From Raffaelea ambrosiae (lineage: Eukaryota; Ascomycota; Sordariomycetes; Ophiostomatales; Ophiostomataceae), in assembly GCA_002778195.1 (NCBI GenBank), contig PCDI01000001.1, positions 2,244,939-2,308,938 on the forward strand: a stretch of DNA of 64,000 bases, given 5' to 3'. Under the pieces are notes generated by a model. The model was not told the DNA's origin, made no database searches, and saw only the letters and a program-made list of their open reading frames with translations. Each line of letters starts with the position of its first letter. Position 1 is the first letter of the stretch. Both the position numbers and the translations under genes were made by a program. Shown piece by piece: positions 1-11,322 of the stretch.

Positions 1-3000
1 AGCCACTCGTCCGGCGAGATCGCCGCCGCCTACGCGGCCGGCGCGCTCACCCACCGCCAGGCCATGGCCGCGGCCTACTTCCGCGCCAAGCTGGCCGCCG
101 ACAACGAGGCCCACCAGGCGCCCGGCGCGCCCAAGGGCGGCATGGCGGCCGTCGGGCTGGGCACGCAGGACGCCCAGGCGTACCTCGACCGCGTCCGGTC
201 GACCGGCCAGGCCGTGATTGCCTGCGTCAACAGCCCGCAGAGCGTCACGGTCTCGGGCGACGCCGACGCCGTGCAGGCGATTGTCGACCTCTGCCAGCAG
301 GACGGCGTGTTTGCGCGTCGTCTGCGCGTCCAGCAGGCCTACCACTCGCACTTCATGGCGCCCTTTGCCGAGGCGTACCGCGCGAGCCTGCGCCAGGAGA
401 TGGCGCGGACCGCCCCGAAGAACCCCCCGACCGCGCTCAAGGCCGCCTTCTCGTCGGCCGTCACGGGCGGCCGCATGACCCGCGTGCAGGACATTGCCAG
501 CCCCGACCACTGGGTGCGCAGCCTGGTGCAGCCGGTCGAGTTTGTCGACGCCTTCACCGACATGGTGCGCGGCGGCCACCCGGACGACCCGGACGACGAC
601 CCCACCGGCCGCCGCGTCGACGTGCTGCTCGAGGTCGGCCCGCACACGGCCCTCGGCGGGCCCATCCGCGAGATCCTGGCGCAGCCCGACTTTGCCGACC
701 TCGGGCCGTCGCCGCTGCCCTACTGGGGCTGCCTGGTCCGCGACGAGCACGCCGGCGACAGCATGCGCGCCGCGGCGCTGCACCTGTTCCGCGCGGGCCT
801 GCCGCTCTCCATGCGCGCCATCAACTTTCCGCGCGCGGACGGCGACGCCGACCACGACGCCCAGGTCCTCACCGACCTGCCGGCGTACCCCTGGAACCAC
901 GCGATCCGCCACTTCCAGGAAGCCCGCCTCAACCGCGCCATCCGCGCGCGCAGCCAGCCGCCGCACGAGCTGCTCGGCATGCCCGTCCCCGGCACCGACC
1001 CGCGCACGGAGGCCGTGTGGCGCCGCATCCTGCGCGTCAGCGAGACCCCCTGGATCCGCGACCACATGGTGCAGGGCAGCATCGTCTTCCCCGGCGCCGG
1101 CTCGCTCTGCCTGGCCATCGAGGCGGCCCGCCAGCTGGACGCGGAGGAGGCTGTGGGCACACCGGACGCGCCGCCCGTCTCGGGCGTCCGCCTGCGCGAC
1201 ATCCGCTTCCTGTTCGCCCTCGTCGTGCCGGACGGGGCCGACGGCGTCGAGATCCGGACCACGCTCCGGCCGGCCGTGCCCGGGCAGAAGGACGGCGGCG
1301 GCCCCTGGCGCCGATTCGAGATCGCGACCGTCACGCTCGAGAACAAGTGGACGCTGCACGCCGAGGGCATGATCCTGGTGGAACGGGGAGAAGTCGCCGC
1401 CGCCGCCGCCGCCGCCGCGCCGGCCCTCGCTTCCTCCATGGGCCCCCTGTCGGCCTACACGCGCCACAAGGACCCCCAGGACATGTTTGCCAACCTGCGC
1501 GCCCGCGGCGTCTACCACGGGCCCCTGTTCCAGAACACGACCAAGATTGTCCAGGACGGCTGGACGCCGCGGTCCCTCAGCGACATCACCGTCCGCCACG
1601 AGGCCTCGACCGACACCGACCCGGCCCAGGCTGCCGCCACCACCCTGCTGCACCCCATCACCCTCGACGCCGTCGTCGTCGCCTTCTACGCCACGCTGCC
1701 CGGCCTGGGCGCCGCCCAGCCCGACCCCAAGCTGCCCCGGTCCATCGCCTCGCTGTGGGTGTCCAGCGCCATCCCCCGCCAGCCCGGCCACACCCTGCGC
1801 TGCGACACGAGCCTGCTGCGCGACGACGCCCAGAGCGGCTGTGTGGACATCACCGTCGCCGACGGCGCCACCAGCGCCCCCGTCCTCCAGATGCAGGGGC
1901 TCGAGTGTGCCTCGCTGGGCCGGGGCAGCGGGGCCGCCGCCGCCGCCGGCAAGAGCAGCCACGCGGCCGCCGCCACGGCCCGGGAGCAGGGCATGTGCAG
2001 CCGGACCGAATGGGGGCCCGACCTGTCTCTGGGCCAGCCGCGGGCGCTCGCTCAGATCCGGCGGGAGATGGCGTCTACGGCCTCCCTCGAGCAGGTGTGC
2101 GCCACGCTGCTGCGCAAGATCGTGCACAAGAACCCGGGGCGCGTGCGCGTCCTGCAGATCGGCGGCGGCGCCGACACCACGCGCCGCCTGCTCGCCACTC
2201 TGGGCACGCCCCGGGACCCCCTCGTGGCCAGCTGGCATTTCACCGAGCCGTGGGCCGAGTCCGTCGACGAGGCCCGCGCGGCGCTGACTAACAACGACGA
2301 CGGCGACGACGACGGCGCCGCCTGGGCCGACGTCCTGGCCTTTGACCAGCTCGACATCGAGGAGAGCCCGGCCACGCAAAAGTTTGACCTCGGCAGCTAC
2401 GACATCGTCGTCGCCTGGCACGCGCTGCGCGCCGCCGAGGACACGGAGCAGGCGGCCGCCAACGTGCACGCCCTCCTGAAGCCGGGCGGCACGCTGCTCT
2501 TGGCCGAGACGGTCCAGGAGGCGTCCGCCTGGGACAGCATCCTGCAAGACGCGGGCTTCAGCGGCGTCGACGTCGAGGTGCGCGCCGCCGCCGAGGCGGT
2601 CCTTCCCCGGAGCAGCATCGTCGTGTCCACGGTGCCGGCGGCGGCGACACCCACGCCATCGGCTCTGGGCCACGACGCGGTCTTCGCCGTCGTCACCAGC
2701 AGCAAGACGCCGCCGCCGCCGGGCTTTGTCGGCCAGCTGTCCCAGCGCATCCAGGCCGTGGCCGGCCCCGGCATGCCGCCGGTCGAGCACCTCGTCCTCG
2801 AAGACACCACGGCCGCCGCCACCGAGGCCTTCCGCAACAAGATCTGCGTGTTCATCGGCGAGCTCGAAGAGCCCTGGCTGCCGGACGTGGACAGTGCCGC
2901 GCGCTTCGAGGGCCTGCGGGCCATGGTCACGCAGTGCGGCGGCCTGCTCTGGGTCACGGCGGGCGGCGCCGTCGACGGCCAGGGCCCGCCCGAGCAGGCC

Positions 3001-5622
3001 CTCAGCCAGGGCGTCCTGCGCGTGCTCCGCAACGAGTACGTCGGCCGGCCGTACCTGTCTCTCGACCGGGACCCGGCCCATGCCGTGCGCGACGACGCCG
3101 CCGCCGCGACCGCCGTCGTCGCGGCCATTGTGCGCGTCCTCGACGAGGCCTTTGTCCACAACCATGCCAGCGGCAGCGGCGGCGGCGGCCCGGCCGAGCT
3201 CGAGTACGCCGAGCGCGACGGCGTCCTGCTGATCCCGCGCGTCTACAAGGACGCGCGGTACCACGGTCTCGTCACCGGCGCGCTGGTGCCGCCCTGGAGC
3301 GACAAGGACGACAAGGAGGCCGACAGCCTCCCCCTGGCGCCGCTGTTCCAGCAGGACCGTCCCCTGCGACTGGCCGTCGGCATCCCGGGACACCTGGACA
3401 CGCTGGCGTATGTGGACGATGTCCGCGACGAGAAAAAGACAGACGCGGCGGCGCTGGCCCCGGCCCTGGTGGAGATCGCGCCGCGGGCGTTCGGGCTGAG
3501 CGCGCGCGACGTCCTCGCGGCCATGGGCCAGCACGCGGACCGGGCCATGGGCTTCGAGTGTGCCGGCGTCGTGGCCCGCGTCGGCGCCGAGGCGGAGGCC
3601 AAGGGCGGCTTCCACGTGGGCGACCGGGTGATGGCGCTCGTCGCCGACGGCACCGCCTTGGCCAGCCGCGTCTCGGTCCCGTGGACCGGCGTCGTCGTCC
3701 CCATGCCCAGCGGCGCCGACTTTGCCACCGCCGCGTCCATGCCGCTGGCCTTTGCCGCCGCGTATGCCGCCCTCGTCGACACCGCCCGCCTCGCCGCCGG
3801 CCAGTCGGTCCTCGTCCATGCGGATGCCGGCGGCGGCGTGGCGCAGGCGGCCATCATGCTGGCCCGGCACCGCGGCGTCACCGACATCTACGCCACGGCC
3901 GCGTCAGCCGAGGCCCGCTCGCTCCTCCAGCACGCGCACGGCATCCCCGCCGGCCGCATCTTTGACAGCAGCGCATCGTCGTCGTGGGGTCCGGCCGTTC
4001 GCGCCGCCACCCAGGGCCGCGGCGTCGACGTCGTCCTGCACGCCGCGCTGTCCGGCGCGCTTCTGCCGGCCAGCCTCGAGGCCCTCGCGCCCCTGGGACA
4101 TCTGATCGACATGGGCCCGAAGGCGTCGACGGACCACGGCAGCCTGCTCCCGCTGGCCGCGGCGTTCGCCCGGGGCGTCTCGCTCACATCGCTGGATGTG
4201 CCCACCCTCGTGCGCCGCCGCGGGCCCGACGTGCGCCGCATGCTCGCCGAGGTCGGCCGCCTGGTCGAACAGAAAGCGCTGCAGCCCGTCCGCCCCGTCG
4301 CCGTGCATCCCATGCGGGACGTCCAGGCCGCCTTCCGGCAGGTGCAGGCAGCGGCGGTGCACAAGGTGGTGCTCTCGGCCGGGCCGGACGAGCAGGTGCG
4401 CGTGGCGCCGCGGCCCCCGGGGTTCGCCCCCCGCGTGCAGCTGCGCCCGGATGCCTCCTACCTCGTCGTCGGCGGCGTCGGCGGCATCGGCCGGTCGGTG
4501 GCGCACTGGCTGGTGGCGCACGGCGCCCAGAATCTGATCCTGCTGTCGCGCAGCGCCGGCGCCCTGGACCGGCCCCAGAACGCCGCCCAGGACGGCGCCC
4601 GCTTTGTGCGCGAGCTGCGCGCGGCCGGCTGCCGCGTCAAGCCGGTCAGCTGCGACGTGTCCCTGGCCAGCGAGCTCGCCAAGGCGCTCCGCGCGTGCGC
4701 CGACGACGGCCTGCCGCCGGTGCGCGGCGTCGTCCAGGGCGCCATGCTGCTGCGCGACGCCGTCTTGGAGCAGATGACGCTCGCCGACTGGCGCGCCGGC
4801 CTGGCGCCCAAGCTCGCGGGCACCTGGAACCTGCACACCGAGTTTGCCCAGCTGGGCTCCCTCGACTTCTTCGTCATGCTCTCCTCCGTCTCCGGCGTCG
4901 TCGGCATCACGTCGCAGAGCAACTACGCCGCCGGCGGGGCCTACGAGGACGCCATGGCGCGCTGGCGCCAGGCGCGCGGCCTGCCCGGCGTCGCCATCGA
5001 CCTGGGCCCCATCGACGACGTCGGCTTCGTGGCCCAGGCCGAGAACAAGGCCGTCAACGACCGCTTCCGCCGCGAGGGCAGCGACTTTGCCATGCTCGAC
5101 GAGGAGGACGTCCTGCGGGCCCTGCAGGCCGCCATCCTCCGGCCCCAGGGTGGTGGTCCGTCCCACCACCAGATCATCGTCGGCCTCAACACCGGCGCCG
5201 GCTCGCAGTGGGACGTCGACGGCGGCTCGCAGCTGGGGCGGGACGCCCGCTTCCTGCCCCTGCAGTACCGCCGCACAAAGAAGGATGCGTCCGACGCCGA
5301 TGGCGGCGACAGCGATGGCCACGTGTCGCTGGCGACCCAGCTGGCCGGCGCCGGCTCCCGGCCCGAGGCGGCCCTGCTCATCGGCGCCGCCATCGCTGCC
5401 AAGCTGGCCGACATCTTCTTGACGCCCGTGGACGAGATCGACCTGAGCCAGCCGCCGGCCCACTACGGCGTCGACTCGCTGGTGGCCGTGGAGCTGCGCA
5501 ACATGCTGGTCCTGCAGGCCGCGGCCGACATTTCCATCTTCAACATTCTGCAGGCCGGCTCCCTGGCCGCTCTGGCGGCGACGGTGGCCGAAAAGAGCCG
5601 GCATCTGCAGGCGTCTACGTAG
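1..5622 (+). CDS. Highly reducing type I polyketide synthase, 5' truncated by the window edge
   Basis: The frame is open from base 1 to a TAG at 5620-5622 (1873 residues present); the ketosynthase and start of the acyltransferase lie outside. Residues 1-6 read SHSSGE, the AT serine elbow. Next come a DH hot-dog domain (catalytic His near 355 in DHMVQGSIVFPGAG, Asp in HPITLDA), a C-methyltransferase-like region with a poor SAM motif (VLQIGGGAD, near 715), an enoyl reductase (about 1100-1430), a ketoreductase (VVGGVGGIGRS near 1486, catalytic Tyr near 1642 in SNYAAGG) and an ACP with the phosphopantetheine Ser near 1826 (GVDSLVAVEL). The order KS-AT-DH-MT-ER-KR-ACP is the fungal HR-PKS plan. 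It would iteratively build a reduced, possibly methylated chain. There is no thioesterase or reductase domain, so release must occur in trans. No intron is seen. The exporter downstream suggests a cluster; the product cannot be predicted. Confidence 0.95.
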   Translation, partial: SHSSGEIAAAYAAGALTHRQAMAAAYFRAKLAADNEAHQAPGAPKGGMAAVGLGTQDAQAYLDRVRSTGQAVIACVNSPQSVTVSGDADAVQAIVDLCQQDGVFARRLRVQQAYHSHFMAPFAEAYRASLRQEMARTAPKNPPTALKAAFSSAVTGGRMTRVQDIASPDHWVRSLVQPVEFVDAFTDMVRGGHPDDPDDDPTGRRVDVLLEVGPHTALGGPIREILAQPDFADLGPSPLPYWGCLVRDEHAGDSMRAAALHLFRAGLPLSMRAINFPRADGDADHDAQVLTDLPAYPWNHAIRHFQEARLNRAIRARSQPPHELLGMPVPGTDPRTEAVWRRILRVSETPWIRDHMVQGSIVFPGAGSLCLAIEAARQLDAEEAVGTPDAPPVSGVRLRDIRFLFALVVPDGADGVEIRTTLRPAVPGQKDGGGPWRRFEIATVTLENKWTLHAEGMILVERGEVAAAAAAAAPALASSMGPLSAYTRHKDPQDMFANLRARGVYHGPLFQNTTKIVQDGWTPRSLSDITVRHEASTDTDPAQAAATTLLHPITLDAVVVAFYATLPGLGAAQPDPKLPRSIASLWVSSAIPRQPGHTLRCDTSLLRDDAQSGCVDITVADGATSAPVLQMQGLECASLGRGSGAAAAAGKSSHAAAATAREQGMCSRTEWGPDLSLGQPRALAQIRREMASTASLEQVCATLLRKIVHKNPGRVRVLQIGGGADTTRRLLATLGTPRDPLVASWHFTEPWAESVDEARAALTNNDDGDDDGAAWADVLAFDQLDIEESPATQKFDLGSYDIVVAWHALRAAEDTEQAAANVHALLKPGGTLLLAETVQEASAWDSILQDAGFSGVDVEVRAAAEAVLPRSSIVVSTVPAAATPTPSALGHDAVFAVVTSSKTPPPPGFVGQLSQRIQAVAGPGMPPVEHLVLEDTTAAATEAFRNKICVFIGELEEPWLPDVDSAARFEGLRAMVTQCGGLLWVTAGGAVDGQGPPEQALSQGVLRVLRNEYVGRPYLSLDRDPAHAVRDDAAAATAVVAAIVRVLDEAFVHNHASGSGGGGPAELEYAERDGVLLIPRVYKDARYHGLVTGALVPPWSDKDDKEADSLPLAPLFQQDRPLRLAVGIPGHLDTLAYVDDVRDEKKTDAAALAPALVEIAPRAFGLSARDVLAAMGQHADRAMGFECAGVVARVGAEAEAKGGFHVGDRVMALVADGTALASRVSVPWTGVVVPMPSGADFATAASMPLAFAAAYAALVDTARLAAGQSVLVHADAGGGVAQAAIMLARHRGVTDIYATAASAEARSLLQHAHGIPAGRIFDSSASSSWGPAVRAATQGRGVDVVLHAALSGALLPASLEALAPLGHLIDMGPKASTDHGSLLPLAAAFARGVSLTSLDVPTLVRRRGPDVRRMLAEVGRLVEQKALQPVRPVAVHPMRDVQAAFRQVQAAAVHKVVLSAGPDEQVRVAPRPPGFAPRVQLRPDASYLVVGGVGGIGRSVAHWLVAHGAQNLILLSRSAGALDRPQNAAQDGARFVRELRAAGCRVKPVSCDVSLASELAKALRACADDGLPPVRGVVQGAMLLRDAVLEQMTLADWRAGLAPKLAGTWNLHTEFAQLGSLDFFVMLSSVSGVVGITSQSNYAAGGAYEDAMARWRQARGLPGVAIDLGPIDDVGFVAQAENKAVNDRFRREGSDFAMLDEEDVLRALQAAILRPQGGGPSHHQIIVGLNTGAGSQWDVDGGSQLGRDARFLPLQYRRTKKDASDADGGDSDGHVSLATQLAGAGSRPEAALLIGAAIAAKLADIFLTPVDEIDLSQPPAHYGVDSLVAVELRNMLVLQAAADISIFNILQAGSLAALAATVAEKSRHLQAST

Positions 5623-6540
5623 AGGGACGACGCTCGGGTTCCGTTGGTTCGTTCGTTTTGGTTTCTTCTTTCATCTATTGTTTATTTGGTTGTTCATTTG
5701 GCTTGCTTTTCATTCATCTTGTATCTGGTATAGTAGCTCACAGTCAATGTTTTCTTTGGCATTTCGTTCATCTTAGACATTGCCTTGGGTTAGAATTGGA
5801 ATACAATCCCATCCGAATGGATCCCACCTGTCAAAGAGTCGTGCTCTGCCACACCAACCTGAACAGGCCAAGATGCCAAATGGAAAAACAAGCTGTGCTT
5901 GTTGGGCAGCTCGTATTTGCTAACCAGTCACAACGGCGTCAACTGCTCATTCGAAGGGCTGAACTCATAAAGGATTTCAGTGCAACGCCAGGGAGGTGAG
6001 AATTTCATTTTGTTGCGACCTCATCGCGATGTGGATGGTTCTTGGCGTGGCGCGGTAGCGGCCCAGCAGACGGCCGATAAGGATGCCTGCACAAAACAAA
6101 GGGGAAAAAGTCATCTTCCTGCAACCATTCAGAGGAGAAAGACTGGCCAACGTTCGCCCGTGCTTACAGCCGTTGGTGCTTGGTCGTCGCTTCCGTTCGC
6201 TGGGCTCATGCCGTGCCAGCAGGTACCTGCCTGATCCGTCGTAGCTGTCAGCGCCTTCCAGATAGGGGCCTATCTGACCTCCACGGCCCCGAAAAAAAAG
6301 GCGAGAAAACAGGCAGCAGCTTCGAAGGATGCAATCCACACAAATAGCATCGTCGTCCAGCTTTTTTTTCGCCCCGAGGCCCTGTTCCCGGCGGCATTCG
6401 CTTCCAGCGACACCGTCTGGCACTGACTGCGTGAACGGCGTCCTCACCCCATTGACACCACAAGCCCCCCCAATTGCGCCCAGTTGAGCCGCCCCCCCAT
6501 CCCCGTCTGTCTGGACCTCTGGACCTCGGAATTCCTCATC
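5623..6540. other. Spacer between PKS and ABC transporter
   Basis: It holds the T-rich 3' flank of the PKS and the presumed promoter and leader of the ABC transporter. Short open frames here lack coding character. A long antisense frame entering from the transporter is a GC-bias shadow. Confidence 0.6.
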
Positions 6541-9500
6541 ATGGACTTCTCGGGGTGCCGCGACGACAACTCGTTCGGCCCGGCCGTCCAGGGCTGCCGC
6601 GGCGACTTCGACTTCACCATCCGCTTCGAGCAGATCTTCCTCGCCATTCTTCCGTCGGCCGTGTTTGTTGCCCTGTCTCTGCCCCGACTGGTGTACCTCG
6701 CTCGCGCGCCCGTTCTCGTTTCTGGAACTCTTTTCCAGACAGCCAAGCTTGTAAGCAACCAACCGCGATCTCTCTCTCTCTCTGGCTCTCTTTCCAGTCT
6801 GCGTGCCGCATCTGACCCCGTCTAGATCCTGATTGTCGTGCTCGCCGGCCTCCAGCTCGGCGTCCTCGGCCTGACCGCCTCCCACGGCAGCAGGTTCACC
6901 TCGCTTTTTGTGGCCTCCTCCGCCCTCTACTTTGTGGCGTCGCTGGCCCTGGGCCTGCTCTCCTTCCTCGAGCATGGCCGCTCTCTGCGACCCTCCATCC
7001 TCCTGACCGGCTACCTGCTGCTGGCCATCCTCTTCGACGTCACCCAGGCGCGCACGCTGTGGCTCGCCCGCTCCGGCCTCTATGCCGAGACGCAGCTCTG
7101 CCGCCTTTTCACCGCCGCTCTCTCCGCCAAAGCCGCCATCATTGCTCTGGAGTCCCTCCACAAGACGCCCATGGTGCGCGCGGGCTGGAACGAGAAGGAC
7201 CACAGCCCCGAGGAGACCAGCGGCCTCTTTGGCCTGAGCTCCTTCGCCTGGCTGCACGCCCTCTTCTTCGTCGGCTTCCGCAAAGTGCTCGACTTTGACG
7301 ATCTCTATGCCCTGGACCCCAACATGGCCACCGGCCGCCTGAAGCACAAGCTGGATGCGTATGTCGCCCAGCCCCAGACCGCCGACAAGGACACGGCCAC
7401 GGCCACGGCCACGGCCGCCCGCCACGGCAGCTACGACTTTGGCGGCTCCAAGTACGGCCTGCTCAAGGCCGTCAGCAAGACCATGGCCGTGCCGCTTCTG
7501 CTGCCGGTGGCCCCGCGCATCGCACTCACCGGCTTCCAGTTCTGCCAGCCCTTCCTGCTCAACTCCGTCCTCAAGTTTCTGTCGCAGCCGGCCGACACGG
7601 CGCCCCCCAACGACGGCATCGGCCTGATCGGCGCCACCGTCATCGTCTACTTGGGCACCGCCATCTCCGAGGCCGTCTACTATTACTCGCAGGAGCGCGC
7701 CATGTTCATGATCCGCGGCATCCTGGCCGGCGTCGTCTACCGCAAGACCACCGAGGCCCGCCTCGATGCCGGCGACGACAGCGCCGCCGTCACGCTCATG
7801 AGCACCGACGTCGAGCGCGTCCGCGCCGGCTTCCTGTATGTGCACGAGTACTGGGCCAACACCATCCAGATCGGCCTCGCCGCCTGGCTGCTCTACGAAC
7901 AAATCGGGCCCTCGTTTGCGGCTCCCCTGGTGGTGGTCTCCTGCTGCGCCATCGCTACCACGTTTTCGGGCCGGCTGGTCGGCGCCCGCCAAAAAGCCTG
8001 GATGGGCGCCATCCAGAAGCGCGTCGGCATGACGTCCAACGCCGTCATGCACATGAAGCATCTCAAGATCTCGGGCCTGGCCGGCCCCATCGAGGCCATT
8101 ATTCAGAAACTGCGCATCGAGGACATCAAGCGGGGCGTGGCTTTCCGCATGGTGCTGACCTTCACCGTGGTGATGGCCTACTTCCCCTTGACCATGTCTC
8201 CCGTCTTTACCTACGCCGTCAGTGGGAAGTCGCTTGATGTCGCCACCGTGTTCACCTCGCTGGCCTTCATCAACCTGCTTGCCACGCCCCTGGCCTTCCT
8301 GCTCCAGGCCTTCCCCGGTCTCGTCGCCTCCCTGACGTGCGTCAGCCGCATCCAGTCCTTCCTCGAGAAGGACGCGCGCGTCGATTTCCGCGAGCCCTTG
8401 ACCCAGGGGCCCCCCAGCGACTCCAAGACAGCGTCGGTCACGGTGCGGGCGCAGCCTTCGGCGCCCTCGTCGCCTGCCCCGGTGGCCGCGGGCATCGTGA
8501 TCAGCAAGGGCAACTACGGCTGGGAGCCGGCCACGTACAACCTGCAGAACGTCGACTTGTCGGTCCCCGCGGCGCAGCTGACCGTCGTCGTGGGTCCCAT
8601 TGCCTCTGGAAAATCGACGCTGTGCAAAGCTCTGATCGGCGAAACACCCCAGTTCGCCGGCCACCTGCAGATGGACATGCGCACCGCCGATGGCCGCATG
8701 CGCCGTGTCGGCTACTGCGACCAGGTGCCGTATCTGTACAACGCCACCCTGCGGGACAACATCATCGGTCTGGCCGCCACGGACCAAGGCCGCTTCGACG
8801 AAATCCGGTACAACGAGGCCGTCGACGCAGCCATGTTGCGTCCCGACATTGATCTGCTGCCGCAGGGCGACCGCTCCATGGTCGGCAGCAACGGCATCAC
8901 TCTCAGCGGCGGGCAGAAGCAGCGCGTCTCCATCGCGCGGGCGCTCTATGCCAACACCGACCTCTACATCTTTGACGACATTCTCAGCGGTCTGGATGCA
9001 GACACGGAGGAGCAGGTGTTCCGCCGTGTTTTCGGCCCCGAGGGGCTGTTGGCGCGTGACAATGCCACCACCGTGCTCTGCACCCACTCTGTGCGCCACC
9101 TTCCCTCGGCCAACCACATCATTGCCCTGGCTGTCGACGGCACGGTTCTCGAACAGGGCACGTTTGAAGAGCTGCTGGCGAACCGCAAGTACGTGCACAG
9201 CCTGGACATCAAGCCCGGCGGCAACGCGGACGACGCAAACAGTGAGGGGCCGGCAGCACATGGCGACGACTACGAGGACGACAGTGACCTGGCCATCCTT
9301 CCCGCTGCATCGCGAACGAAATCAGCAAGGCCCGGTGGTGTCCGTGCCGGCTCGTCCTCGGCAGCCGCGGCAAGCTATGTGCCCGATGCCGAGCTGCTGA
9401 AAGCCTTGGCACAGCAGTCCCAGTCGCTGCAAAGGGCCGAGAAGGAAAAGAAGAAGAAGAGGGAGGCTGCGCGTACCCGGGGAGACCGGACGGTCTTCAA

Positions 9501-11322
9501 GTACTATGCATCTTTGCTCAGCGTGGCGACGATTGCCCTGTTTCTGCTGGCCTGTCTCGGGTTTGGCTTCTTCGGCAGCTGGGGCAACATCTGGCTCAAG
9601 TTCTGGACAGAGAACCACTCGTCGCCCCACCCCAGCCGCTCGAATGCCTTCTATCTTGGGCTGTACGCCCTCTTCCAATTGTCGCAGCTGGTGTCTCTGG
9701 CCCTTGCCTGCGTCGTGTGCCTACGGAACATCATCCATGCGTCGGGCACGCGGCTGCACCTGACAACGCTGCAGACGGTGATCCGGGCTCCCCTCTGGTT
9801 CTTCACCAAGACGGACACGGGTGTCATCATCAACCACTTTTCCCAGGACATCACGCTCATCGACGGCGAGCTTCCCCTGTCGCTGCTCAACTCCATCACG
9901 GAGCTGTTTGTGTGCATCGCGTCGGCGGCCGTGCTGGCGACGGCCTCTCCGTGGCTGTGCATCACGTACCCCTTCTTGGCCGTGGTCCTGTATGCCGTGC
10001 AGATGTTCTACCTGCGCACATCGCGCCAGCTGCGGCTGCTCGATCTGGAGGCCAAGAGTCCCCTGTACACGCACTTCTTGGACACGATCCGGGGCGTGGC
10101 CACGTTCCGCGCTTTTGGGTGGGTGCAGGCGGGAATCGCCCGCAACGACGCTTTTCTGGACCAGTCGCAGCGCCCTGCGTACCAGCTGGCTATGGTGCAG
10201 CGGTGGCTGGGATTCATGCTGCAGGTGCTGGTGGCCGTGCTCGCCATTGCCATCATGTCTCTGGCGACGCAGCTGCGTTCCAACACGGGTCTGACCGGTG
10301 CCAGTCTGGTGTCGCTCATGAGCTTTGGCGAGGCACTGACGCACCTCATTCAATCGTACACGCAGCTCGAAACCTCGGTCGGCGCCGTGTCGCGGCTCAA
10401 GACGCTGCACGAGACTGTGCCTCCCGAGTCGCTGCCCGCGGAGACCGAAGTGCCGGGCCCCGAGTGGCCGACACAGGGCGTGATTGAGCTGAAGAATGTG
10501 ACGGCCTCGTACGACGCGCCACGAGACGTGGTCCTGCTGCCCGAGGACAGCGCCGGCGGCAGCAGCAGCAGCAGCCTTGACAGCGACCACGAGCCGCATC
10601 GGGTGCTGAGCAAGCTGTCGCTGACGATCCGGGCCGGCGAGAAGGTGGCCATCTGCGGACGGACGGGCAGCGGCAAGTCGTCGACGATTCTCCTGCTGCT
10701 GAAGCTTCTGGATCCGCACGGTGTGGTCGACGACGAGAACAACACGATGCTCGTGGACGGCCTGTCGCTGGGCCGGATCGACCGCACGACGCTGCGGGAG
10801 CGGATCATTGCCGTGCCGCAGGAAGCGGTGTTTTTGCCCGACGGCACGTCGTTCCAGGAGAACCTGGATCCGTGCGCCAGCTCGAACGCGGTGGTGTGCC
10901 AGTCGGTGCTGGAGGCCGTGGGCCTGTGGTCGTTTGTGGAGGGCCGAGGCGGGCTGTCGGTGGGCCTGGTGGCGGACACGCTGTCGCAGGGCCAGAAGCA
11001 GCTGTTCAGCCTGGCACGGGCGATTCTGCGGCGGCGCGTGCGGACGTCCCGTGGCTGGAACAGCGGCGTCCTGCTGCTGGACGAGGTGTCGTCCAGCGTG
11101 GACCAGGACACGGACAAGGCGATGCAGCTGGTCATCCGGGAGGAGTTTGCGGACTACACGGTGGTGATGGTGAGCCACCGGCTGGACATGGTGATGCAGG
11201 CATGCGACACGGTCGTCGTTCTGGAGAAGGGCGAGATTGTCGAGACGGGCCACCCGCCGACGCTGGCGGCCACAGAGGGCTCGTGGTTCCGGAGGCTGTG
11301 GCTGGTCGGAAACACGGAGTAA
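6541..11322 (+). CDS. ABCC-family (MRP-type) multidrug/metabolite exporter
   Basis: Two exons: 6541-6750 and 6826-11322, with a 75-bp phase-0 intron (GTAAGC to TAG), giving 1568 aa. The start ATG gives MDFSGCRDDN, and exon 1 plus early exon 2 form a hydrophobic TMD0-like region. The core follows as TMD1, NBD1, TMD2, NBD2. NBD1 has Walker A GPIASGKST (about residue 660), signature LSGGQKQR and Walker B IFDDI, with Asp in place of the catalytic Glu, as usual in ABCC NBD1. NBD2 has Walker A GRTGSGKSS (about 1348), signature LSQGQKQL and Walker B LLLDEV with the Glu kept. One ATP site is therefore probably non-hydrolytic. Length and layout fit fungal full-size MRPs at the plasma or vacuolar membrane. 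The position 0.9 kb after an HR-PKS on the same strand suggests export of, or self-protection against, the polyketide (inference). Confidence 0.95.

Noticed and set aside
3904..5604. 566-codon antisense frame inside the PKS
   Set aside because: Mirror of GC-rich codon bias; no domains, and the plus strand is a clear PKS.
5977..9261. 1094-codon antisense frame over the ABC transporter
   Set aside because: Low-complexity Gly/Gln/Asp-rich shadow opposite conserved NBD and TMD sequence.
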